In this document: positions 20,800 to 30,805 of the stretch, piece after piece | Layout: each line of letters begins with the position of its first letter | Numbering within the stretch: the first letter of the stretch is position 1 | From: Isoetes taiwanensis | Lineage: Eukaryota > Streptophyta > Lycopodiopsida > Isoetales > Isoetaceae | Reading direction: 5' to 3' | DNA: 64,000 nt | Assembly (NCBI GenBank): GCA_021234155.1 | Contig: JAJEKV010000036.1 | Location: 1,994,777 to 2,058,776 of the forward strand | The notes under the pieces: model-generated | The model's database searches: none | Told to the model about the DNA's origin: nothing | What the model saw: only the letters and a program-made list of their open reading frames with translations | Position numbers and translations under genes: made by a program

Positions 20800-22451
20800 G
20801 TTTTAGAAGAATCAAGGGCCAAATTGGTGGAATTGGGAATAGCCATTCTACATACAATCCAATTTGCCTCAAAAGTGGTCTTGACCTTTGCCGGTTTTAT
20901 GTTCTTGGGACTTTTTTGTCTGGTTGGTGTTTTTTTTACGTCATTATCTATTATATCTAACAATTATCAATTTATTACATGAAGTAGATATTGAGATGTT
21001 AAATATAGGAGCCATGTATCTAGTGCATGAGAGCTTGAATGCAGATATCATATTCAAGAGATCTTGGAAGAAAGTAGTAATTCTAGTAAGAACATGCATT
21101 GCGGTGGATCACTAAACTTATTTACCTAAGAAAATATAAAACCTTCCCAAGCTAAAGAGTTATTATATATTTTGGCTCATGGAGATGGGGCCTAGGCCTG
21201 GAATCCTTTGACAGGTTGCGATCAGGAGACCCTATGGAATTTAAGCTAGAAAGACGTAATTTGGAGGCTCTATTTTAATTGTGCTATTAAATTGATTAGC
21301 TAAGGAAGTGGTATTTAAATTATAAAACATTGAAACCATAGCTAGAGATGGCTTAAGAAATTAATGTTGTGAAGTGGACTATATCTACACCAAAGAAGTG
21401 GTTCCAGCTTGCTACATCGTCTGGGTTGGTTGGTTATTGGGATTTCATCACGAAATGACTACTTCAACATGAAAGTTGTATGGGCAACTTGACAGAGTGG
21501 CTAGGTATGGTTTAGACACATGTGTATGGTAAATAACTAATGAACAACACATGTCATCGTCTCGATCATTTGTCCACAGTGTCTTGGGATTTTGTTATGT
21601 ACTTGAATCCTCGGGGTGGGACTTCTAGGTTGGTGGCCTGGGTTGCTCGAGCATGACTCATGTTTCTATGTTCTATGTATTTGTGCTTTCTGTGACACGG
21701 GCATTAGTTCTCTGGCGGGATTGCTCACGTCGATCAACTCTTGTGAACTCCCATGATAAGAGGTCCTCGATTACCCGGGCGACGAAATTTGAGAGGGTAT
21801 CGCGATCTGAGAGTTCACCCACCACCTCGCTCTGAGGGCTTGAATGTAAAGGCGGGTGGCGTTATCCTCGCTAGCGGGGCTAACGTATATATATAATTTG
21901 AGCTACCCATTGTCCGGAGTTTGTTCATGATGGTTTGGTACTTTAGTTATGTTCTTTTCTCACGGATGTTCATGATTTGATGTCATCGTCTCTAGCATTG
22001 CACCATAGGCTTTTGTGTCTTGAGTTGTTTATGTTCTTGTTATGCAAGATTCGAGTGTTTCCATGTATGCGAGGCACCTATGGGATCCCCACTTAGTCAT
22101 GAGGACTAACCCCTTTGAGTGCATGCAAAGTGATTGAGCAAGGTGGTGCTGGGGCGGTGCATGATGATCTTGTTCAAGATCGTGGCTGACCTTGGAGTTT
22201 TCTAGAAGCTGAATCTTAGCTTTGGTTTTTGAATAAATATATTACGGATGTATTTCTCTTGAACTATATTACAATATATAGTTGGATATTAGTTATATAA
22301 AAAGGGAATCATTCTCCATTATTTATTGGAAGATTAAATTCTTCACCAACATAGTTGATTAAAGTTTTCATATCAACATAGATCTAGCCTTAAGTATCGA
22401 CAAGATCCCGAGTTGCCAGGAGGGTCAACTCGGCAGGCTTGTTACAGTATC

Positions 22452-23745
22452 TCCTTTGGGACTTAGTAAAATTGATGATGTGTAGACACATATTTTGCCA
22501 CAGTAATCTGTCCTGCAGGTGATAACTTTGTCACCTTCCACCAATTTAAGTGTTTTTGGAGGCCTAGCAGAATTTCGTCCCATATTTGTGCGTTAGCGAT
22601 GTTAATGCCCATCGGAATACCTAACAGGTTGGAATGCTCTCCCTCTGGGATTATTTTCCATGGTAGGATTGTCAAGCATGTGGGATGCGGGTCTTCTAGT
22701 GGCCACTGTACTAAGCATTTTTTCCAATTTATGAGACATCCTGAAGCTATTGAGAAGGAGGCTAGTAATTTACCTGCACTTGACAGGTTATCTTCTTCTG
22801 CCTCTAAGAATAGGAATGTGTCGTCTGCGTACTGGTTACATATTTGATGAGAGCCATCCAACATTTCTAGTCCCTGAATCATACCGTCTGCTGAATATCT
22901 GTGAAAGTGCTTCTGCTATAATATTAAAGAGGAATGGGGCTAGGGGGCACCCTTGCCTGATGCCCCTCTTTATGTCAAATATTGGAGAGGGTTCACCTTG
23001 GAATAAGACTGAAGCTCGAGCAGATTGCAAAAGTTTCATGACCCCTTCTGTAAAAATATTTCTACAACCCAGCTTGAGCATCATTTTATGCAGAAAACTC
23101 CATCTGATACTGTCATAAACTTTGGTAAAGTCTAGCTTTAGATAAGCCACCTTTTGTCTTATTTTTCTGGCCCAGTGCAAATCTTCAAATGTTGCTGCGA
23201 CGTTGCTTAGGATACTCCTACCCGGTAGGAAGCCAGATTGGGCTTGTGAGATGCCTTCAGCTAGAATTGGCTTAATCTTCTCTGCCATAGCCTTAGCTAT
23301 GATTTTATAGAAAGCTGATATAAGTGTGATGGGCCTTCGTTAATTGTGCTTGGCTCCTTACTCTTGGGAACCAAGGAGATACATCATGTGTTCAACCTTG
23401 GGTTTAGATTTTTAGTTTGCATACAGTCTGTAGATGTAGAGAAGATATCATCCTTGACCCATTCCCAATTGCATTGATAGGATTCTATGGGAATTCCATC
23501 CATACCCGGACATTTATTTTTAGCCAGTAAAAAGGTGGCCTTTTGAAGGTCTTCAATTGAGCGGGAAAGACTTAGTATATTTTGCTGGCTAGCGCTTATT
23601 ATAGATGAGACTTTTGAAACCACCAGCTCTTCGAAAGTCTCTTGAAATGATAAATTGTGTTCTCCAAAGAAAGCTTGGAAATGGTTATGTAAATACCTTT
23701 TGAGATCTCCGGGAGATTTGAGAATTGAGCCATCATCACACTCAC
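22452..23745 (-). mobile_element. LINE A, reverse transcriptase portion (L1-type)
   Basis: The - strand reads ATFLLAKNKCPGMDGIPIES, then IKPILAEGISQAQSGFLPGR, YLKLDFTKVYDSIRWSFLHK, GIRQGCPLAPFLFNIIAEAL, NQYADDTFLFLEAEEDN, SGCLINWKKCLVQWPLED and HSNLLGIPMGINIANAQIW. These are the ordered RVT_1 blocks of plant L1-like LINEs, with KVYD where KAYD is usual. It is the 5' part of the same LINE as 7540-8551, separated by the LTR element. One frameshift near 23340 and a stop near the junction show it is dead. The endonuclease half is missing; the sequence stops matching at about 23745, where tandem repeats begin. Confidence 0.88.
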
Positions 23746-23749
23746 CCCG

Positions 23750-24450
23750 GTTTTTGGTCCACTGTGGAAAACATCAGTTTTGGTAGGTCTACATGTCTTG
23801 TTTTCAAAGAATCCTACATGTGGATTTGTGGAGGTATGGTTTTGTTCGATAATGGTGTTCTTTTTTCAGTGGACTAAAACATCCACTGTTGTTTTGTAGT
23901 TTCCTCTATTGTGACATGTCATTTTATAATACAATCCACCGTAGGAAAGAATACTTGAATTTCTACATGTCTAATAATTCTATTGTCACATGTCTTTATA
24001 GATGTAGGAAAGAATATTTGATTCTCTACATGTCCTATGCTTCCATTCACATGTCTTTATAGAAGTAGGGGCCAGTACTTTATTTACTAAAGCATTGTAG
24101 GAAAGAATACATGAATTACGACATGTGTAATACTTCTATTGTCACATGTCTTTATAGAACTAGGAAAGAATACTTGATTCTCTACATGTAGGTATGCTTC
24201 CATGTCACATGTCTTTATAGTAGTAGGGCAAGTACTTTATTTGCTAAGGCATTGTAGGAAAGAATACATGAATTACGACATGTGTAGTACTTCTATTGTC
24301 ACTTGTCTTTATAGAAGTAGGAAAGAATACTTGATTCTCTACATGTCCTATCCTTCCATATCCGGGTCTTTATAGTGGTAGAATGAGTAGTACTTGATTT
24401 GCTACATGTGATGCGTGCGATCACATGTCCTTATACCGATATTCCATGTA
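23750..24450. repeat. Tandem repeat array 1, period about 158 bp
   Basis: Composite units carry TAGGAAAGAATAC, TGATTCTCTACATGT and CACATGTCTTTATAG. Matching positions, for example ATTGTAGGAAAGAATACATG at about 24092 and 24249, give the period, with a half-length sub-repeat inside. Divergence is low to moderate. No coding. Confidence 0.8.
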
Positions 24451-24485
24451 AGACAAGCTACTTCAACTACTTCAATTACTTAGCG

Positions 24486-24985
24486 CCTATTTTTGCATAA
24501 CAAAACCATCAAAATTTGATTTGTATTCCTTGAGGGGGTGCGGGACGTACAACAAATCCTAAGCATTAATGTCATAGGACCACGCAAAATCCTAACAATA
24601 TCCTAACATTTTGGATATTGTTAGAGAAAGACCATTAAACCACGCCTACATTTTTGCATAACAAACCATTAAGAATTGTGAGATGTATTTCTTTATGGAG
24701 GAAAGGACCATTGCAACAAATCCCCAAGCATTAAAATGGCAAGACCATGCAATATCCTAACATTATTCCCCATTTTGGATATGGTTAGTGGAACACCATT
24801 AAACCGTTCCTACATCTTTTTATAATTTATACCATTAATAATTTGAGATGTAATTGTTTATGGGGAATAGGACCATTGCAACAAATCCCCAAGCATTATA
24901 AAATGGCAAGACTACGCAATATCCTAACATTATCCCCCCATTTTGGATATCATTAGTGGAACACCATTAAACCATGCCTATATCT
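24486..24985. repeat. Tandem repeat array 2, three units of about 160 bp
   Basis: The units start at about 24488, 24646 and 24806. Each carries TTTTGCATAAC or a variant, CAACAAATCCCCAAGCATTA, ATATCCTAACATTAT and TTTTGGATAT, and ends ACCATTAAACC. The sequence is unrelated to array 1, but the unit length is the same. Confidence 0.8.
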
Positions 24986-25059
24986 AGTTGGTACTAAGGT
25001 TAGCTATAGGCGATCCAATAGTTATCCACGTCATCAATGGTTTTAATTGTATCTAATTT

Positions 25060-25235
25060 ATCTTATCCAATGGTTCTTTCTAACGATTTGCACTAAGAAT
25101 CCAATGGTTCTTTGAAAAACAAGATAACTTATTGCACTTAGGCGATTTGCACTAAGAATCAATGGTTCTTTGAAAAACAAGATAACTTATTGCACTTAGA
25201 AGATTTGCACTAAGAATTAGAGATGTAATTGTTGG
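25060..25235. repeat. Tandem repeat array 3, period about 66 bp
   Basis: Nearly three copies of a unit containing GATTTGCACTAAGAATC, AATGGTTCTTTGAAAAACAA and GATAACTTATTGCACTTAG. Confidence 0.8.
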
Positions 25236-25812
25236 AACAAGCAAAATACCACGACTAACACCTTAAACCTAAACACAAACTCGAGGAAAACCTTGCTCGG
25301 GAAAACCTTGCTTCCGAGTCATGTGCCTGAAGGTATCGAGCTCCTCTGCATGGTAATCCTCTAAACTAGTGGCTAGGCGTTATAGTTTGGCGGCTCCCCA
25401 ATTCCAAACAATTGCATCGAATATCTTTGTCATATACGCATAGGAATCCTTTAAATCGTTGACTAAGCTTCCTAAGGAGTATGGATGCAATAGAATTGAC
25501 AATTCCTATTTGAAGCAGTTAACTATCCATTTGGCACTACTTAATTTGTTTATACGAAATTATTTTTCGGTCTAGACTTAGTGTGATTTATCTAGGCGAT
25601 GGTAAAATTAGTTGCTCGTGTCCCATCGGGAAAGTTCGACCCTAAAGTAGCAAGTAACTTTCTTTGCGGTCTTATCCACTAACTTTCTTCGTATTTAGAT
25701 TAGTGGGTAATGCCTAACTATCTAATTCTTTCTCATTGTAACTTCCTTTTTTAAGATACTTGGTTTGAGGATTTCTCAATATGCTTATGGATGATATTGC
25801 ATTATGCATAAG
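25236..25812. other. No recognisable gene
   Basis: About 580 bp of unique-looking, AT-rich sequence between the tandem arrays and the inverted repeat block. I see no open frame or motif. Confidence 0.4.
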
Positions 25813-25814
25813 TC

Positions 25815-26697
25815 GACCACGTTTTGGCCTCCAAAGCGTAAACCCCTGTGGGTTGCTAGGTTATTGTGGGGTTTACGTTATGGAGGTCGAGTTTTATTCG
25901 AGTTGCACTTGAGACATGGTCGAAGCTGCTGATTGAAAACCGAAGCAATAAGCCCGGCGAAATGGGGGTTTGGATTTACCAGAGGCGGAGCTTTCCTACG
26001 ATTGCTCCTCGGGAGGGCAAATGCCAATGCCTCCCTTCGGAACCGGTTTCCCTATCAAACCGTTGAATTCTCCATTCAAATAACTTGCTTGGCGGGCTCA
26101 AAAATTCAAGATCTGTAGGAGAACATATAAAACCGCCAAAGTGTCCTGCGGTCGACCCGTCGTGTAGAAACCCAAGTGTTTTTGTCGATTCGGGCAAGTA
26201 CAAAGGCCCCGGAATGGAAATTTGACATCGCCATGTCGTCGAAACAAAAATGAAATTACCCTAGGGACCAAGTTACGGTCATTTTTTGCAGCAAAAGAAA
26301 CACGAACCCTCTACATGGCAGTATTCTACACCCTCCGCTAAGGCCAATTCACTACGAACGTGTTGGACATGAACTACTTTGGCGCTTCCGGGAGCGGGGT
26401 GGTCTTCTGCCCACGAAACTTGGTCTCTAGGGTAATGTCGATGTTTCGAGTCCGTTGGCAGAGTCAGATCACAGTTCGGGGTGGGAGAGTTGCCCGTCCG
26501 TGGCCAGGGACCCTCCAGAGAGGACCTTTGGGTCGAACTTCTTCTGGAAGGTTTTAGGGCTCCGTCATCTGGCGTCAACGCCCTCCCACTACCTCATGAC
26601 ATTGTGCAAGATCCTGGTCCGGTCGGCTGGGGTATGGCCTCAAAAGCGCAAACCCCGTGCCTTGCCCGCGTTATTGTAGGGTTTATGTTATGGAGGC
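25815..26697 (+). repeat. Inverted repeat unit, forward copy
   Basis: An ~880 bp unit bounded on each side by a ~65 bp imperfect hairpin (GGCCTCCAAAGCGTAAACCC ... GGGTTTACGTTATGGAGG at 25817-25885 and 26637-26697). Its body (TTTTATTCGAGTTGCACTTG to AAGATCCTGGTCC) reappears in reverse complement at 26970-27838. No coding sequence is recognised; frames such as 26481-26771 and 26279-26578 are antisense overlaps. Confidence 0.82.
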
Positions 26698-26969
26698 CAA
26701 AACGTCGGTCGATTGCACTTGGAATCGGGTGTACCTTTTCGAACATGCATGAGCCATGGCAACTAAAATAACGGAGACTTTGGATCTATTGGCGATCCGA
26801 ATCATTCAAAAAAAATTTGCTACTATAAAATGTGTTCTTGACTTCTAATTGCGACCTTTGGGAGGAGGATAAATCCAAACCCCATTTCGTCGAGTTTCTA
26901 TTGCTTACGGTTTTCAAGCTGCGGCTTCACCGACCATGTCTCAAGTGCAACTGAATAAAACTTCGACCT

Positions 26970-27838
26970 CCATAGCGTAAACCCTACAATACCCTAGCAT
27001 ACGGGGTTTTACGTTTTGGAGGCCATACGGTCGATTGGACGAGGATCTTGCACTAATGTCATGAGGTAGTGGAAGGGCATTGGCGCTTAAGACGGAGCCC
27101 TAAAACCTTCCGGAAGAAGTTCGACCCAAAGGTCCTCTCTGGAGGGTCCACAGCCCGGGGACGGGCAACTCTCCCACCCAGGCGTAATCGACTACGCCCA
27201 ATGGACTGAGACATCGACATTACCACGGAGACCAAGTTTAGGTGGGCGAAGACCACCCTGCTCCCTGGCGCCAAAGTAGCTCATGTCCAACACGTTAAAT
27301 GAGTGAAGTGGCCTTAGCGGAGGGTGCGAGAATCTTTGCCATGTAGAGGGTTGTGTTTCTTTTGCTGCAAAAATGGCCGTGTAACTTGGTCCCTAGGGTA
27401 ATTTCATTTGTTTGGGGCGACATGGCGAAGTCAAATCTCCATTCAGGGCCTTTTATCTTGCCCGAAACGACAAAACACTTGGTTTTCTACACCGTCATTG
27501 CCGGAGGACACTTTGCGGTTTGATATGTTCTCCGGACGGATCTTGAATTTTTGAGCCTGCTTTCGAAGCAAGTTACTTGAATGGAGAATTCAGCGGGCCG
27601 GATAGGAAACCGCGTGTTAGGAAGGGAGGCATTGGCATTTGCCCTCTCGGGAGGGAACTGCGTGGTAGGAAGCACGCCTCGGTAAATCCAAACCCCATTT
27701 CGTCCGGTTTCTATTGCTTCGGTTTTCAAGCTGCGGCTTCTCGACCATGTCTCAAGTGCAATTGAATAAAACTCGACCTCCATAGCGTAAAACCCTACAA
27801 TAACCTAGCAACCTACGGGGTTTACATTTTTGGAGGCC
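26970..27838 (-). repeat. Inverted repeat unit, reverse copy
   Basis: Reverse complement of 25815-26697, again bounded by the same hairpin at 26972-27030 and 27776-27838. Short indels separate the copies. The spacer 26698-26969 also contains a partial A-end fragment (26868-26969) in reverse orientation. Confidence 0.82.
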
Positions 27839-28058
27839 ATACCACGGGTCGGATTGGACCGGGATCTTGCACAATGTCATGAGGTAGTGGGAGGGCATTG
27901 GCCCGATGATGGGAGACCCTAAAACCTTCGAGGAAGAAGTTCGACCCAAAGGTCCTCTACGGAGGGTCCTTGCCCGGACGGGCAACTCTCCCATCCGGGG
28001 GCTGTGATCTGACTCTACCAACGGACTCGAAACATCGACATTACCCTGGAGACCAACT
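27776..28058 (-). repeat. Third, truncated unit of the inverted repeat family
   Basis: It begins with the same hairpin, continues with the end containing GATCTTGCAC and GGTAGTGGGAGGGCATTGG, and stops matching at about 28058, just before a G/T-rich run. Confidence 0.78.
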
Positions 28059-28490
28059 TTCGTGGGGTGGGAGATGGTAGAGTGTAGTGGTGGGAGTTGG
28101 TGGGGTGTGGTGTGGGACATGGTGGATGCCAACAACTCACCACTCACCAGACCACACATATCTCATCTATCATTCTGGCATCCATTGCACGAAATGCCCC
28201 CGAGATGGCATCATAGAGACACAACATGACAATGTGACCAACATGATGCAAAATGATAGTAGACATACCTGATTCTTGAAGTGGATTTGATGTTACCTTT
28301 TCTGTGTTGATAGAAACAATCTAGGTCAAGCTTGAGATTTTTTTCTGTTATAACACCACTAATAATTGAACATATCTGCGATGGCATGTTTTGGTCTCAG
28401 AACATTGCTCTGCTTTTCTGTTTTGATTGTGAGTTCAGATTGAATGTTTGGTCTAGAGGAACCTGATTTGGTTTTTTCCCTATCATCGAG
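28059..28490. other. Spacer, probably 5' or intronic sequence of T2
   Basis: A G/T-rich run (28058-28135) is followed by ordinary AT-rich sequence ending in an acceptor-like tract (TTTTTTCCCTATCATCGAG) just before the readable T2 frame. The left end of E2 could lie here, but I found no convincing TIR. Confidence 0.35.
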
Positions 28491-30254
28491 GTGCCAGGTG
28501 GCAGCAGAAAGAAAAGAGCCAATGCCACCAAGAAGGGAAACAAAAGTACGAAATCCAAGGTAGCTGGTGGGACACAGCCTGAAGCTGCAGCACAAGTTGA
28601 GAAGAAGGGAAACAAAAGTAAGAAATCCAAGCAAAGCTGGTGGGACCTGGATGAAGCTGCAGCACAAGACGAGACCTCAAATGGCAAGGGAAAAAAAAAA
28701 GAAAGGACCAAAGCCGGTCCCTCGACATTGTCTTACAAGAGAACGACAGTGAAGGATTTCATTTCATATCTGTGTTCCACATTGAAGATATTCGTGCCAC
28801 ACAATTACAGGGCTAGATGGCAGGCCATGCAATTCAGGAGTTGCCTGGACAATATCCAAGATGGCACCATTGTTTACAGAATTGATTTTGTAGAGAATTA
28901 CAAGACATAAAAATACAAAGGGAGGTTCAAAGCCGGCATTGGCACAATGACCAGATAACAATTCTCATCCACATCACGTATAGGATGGACATCAGTTCTG
29001 GGATCAGAAAGCTATTGAAGGAAACCCATTTTTACTTGAGTGATGACAAGCTTCATGACACTCTTTTTGTACAAAGCTTGTCTTAGAAAGCACAATGCAT
29101 GGCTTGTATCAAATGGTGTCGATTTCTCCGGGCATATAGTTTTGGTCGATGGTTGTTCTAGCCAATTCAAATCTGCCCTACCATTCTATTTCCCTACAAA
29201 GATATCACCATGAGCTAGGAAAGGAAATAGTATGGAATTTCTTTGGACAGCCCATGGTAAGGGGAGAGCACGATGGGCAAGGGGCAGTCCTTAAAGGGGC
29301 ATTCACTAGAGAAGCGACTCAAGTATGATGGGGTGAGATTTAGGGGTGCTGCTGATGCATGTGGTCGCAACTCATTTGGAATGAAGGTACCAACAAAGGG
29401 GACATCAAAAAGGTATTATGCTTTCATCTGCATTGTATACATTTGAGTAGTCTTTGCCTGTATGCTTCTTTGTAATGTCTTTGAATAGTGCTTTCATCAC
29501 CTTTAAGTCGTTGTGCGTGAACCGGCCATCTTGTGATGAGTAGTGTTGTATTATCTTTGTCTGTGAGATGCAATACTTGTTGTTTCCTTACTTGCGTGTA
29601 TACCGGGTAATTGGAAAGGATGATGTTGATAGGACAGACCCGCTGGACTGTGCCAGGGTGGAAGGGACCAAGCAAATACACAGCATCCGGACATACTTGG
29701 CCAAATCAAGCACAAGGGTGGCTCATAGAGGTTTAAGTTGTTTCCGTGGTAACTGTTTGAAAGGAAACCGGTCATCTTGTGTGAACGCTATTGATTGAAG
29801 AATTGGAAATATGTTACACTAAAGCTAGATAAGTCTCTTGGTGAAGGTATCAAGACGAAATCGATGAGGCATTTTTGAAGGTGATGGAGAATGGCTATCC
29901 AGGAAGCGTGAGGAAGGTGATAACTTTCTTTGTTGTGGCCGGCAGGGAAATCGAGAATGCAGATTTTTTATGTGGTCAAATGTGTTAAGCCTGGGCATAT
30001 CCTTGATGAATTGTCAAGGATAGGCCGGGAATCCAACCTTCAATGTGGATGAACATGTGTTGGCTGGTTTGTACTATGTTGCCCAACCAGATGGTAGTTG
30101 GGAGCTACTTGAAGACAAAGGCCTGACTTTCCAGTACAGTCATCACGTATCAGCTATCAAGTTTGAGATGAATCAGATTCCTGGCACCAACAGATTTTCC
30201 CTTGAACAGGCTACTCACCAGATGATCCTTGACAGTCTGCCATATGAAGGTTGA
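28491..30254 (+). pseudogene. T2: second copy of the E-family transposase
   Basis: There is no ATG start; the frame follows a splice-acceptor-like tract. A Lys-rich N-terminal region (RKKRANATKKGNKSTKSK) leads to QAMQFRSCLDNIQDGTIVYR and IDFVENYK (DFAENY motif with V). Then, through several shifts: THFYLSDDKLHDTLFVQS, IVLVDGCSSQFKSALPFYF, a WNFF...GEHDGQGAVLKG box near 29240-29300, RTDPLDCARVEGTKQIHSIR, VAHRGLSCF, and a C-terminal domain (LAGLYYVAQPDGSWELLEDK; HVSAIKFEM) ending at 30254. The order and spacing match T1. The motif II Ser is Val (VDG). The N-terminal Cys-rich part is not visible. Multiple frameshifts, so inactive as read. Confidence 0.75.
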
Positions 30255-30800
30255 ATATGCTTTGGCCTAGTTGTTTTATCATTGTAACAAATCTGTAGTT
30301 ACTTGTGTACTTGTCTCAAATTTTGATCATTGTATTGGAGACAATGCCCCTAAGACAATGTTTGTAGTATTGGTTTGAATTATTGGAGTATTTTAGTATT
30401 GGAAACAATGCTTGTAGTATTGGAGAGTAAGCTTGATATATATTACAGAAAATTGTACACTCAAGATTAGAACATCACTCAATATCACTCAATACTGAAG
30501 ATAAGACAAAGTAATCATACATATATATTACAAAAAAGTACTGTACAATGGTTACTTCATGAGTCATCCGAAGTCTTGAGTCATCATATGCCGGTCGCCG
30601 AAAGGTGTCCATCCTTGGACGCTTGCAAGGGTGTCGATGTGTGCCGCATCGTGCTTGTCATTGCTACAATGTGTGCCGGAACTCGCCGGAAGTGCTATTC
30701 CGAGGTGCTTGACACAGATCCGCGAACCCGGCTTTGGACTCTGCTTTTATCTTTGCTACCGTGATGATGGAGAGTCTGCCGATAGCCATAGTCGATTCAT
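30255..30800. other. Intergenic tail between T2 and F2
   Basis: AT-rich sequence with repeats of TTGGAGACAATGCCC-like text (30330-30425). This is the convergent junction between T2 and F2. The + frame at 30576-30764 is unsupported. Confidence 0.4.
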
Positions 30801-30805
30801 CCTTA

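Larger units (their letters stand above)
11165..22446 (+). mobile_element. LTR retrotransposon, 3' LTR, interrupted by element E1
   Basis: The LTR halves are 11165-11668 and 20800-22446 (about 2.15 kb together). Alignment with the 5' LTR shows the empty-site sequence GGGCCGTTTTAGAAG, where E1 now sits after GGGCCGTT and before GTTTTAGAAG. The two LTRs differ at scattered positions, mostly in GC-rich tracts near 10040-10340 versus 21600-21900. The LTR ends CTTGTTACA at 22446 and is followed by GTATC, the matching target duplication. Confidence 0.83.

Noticed and set aside
28397-28728. Phe/Ser-rich - strand frames suggesting membrane proteins
   Set aside because: They are antisense to the Lys-rich start of T2.
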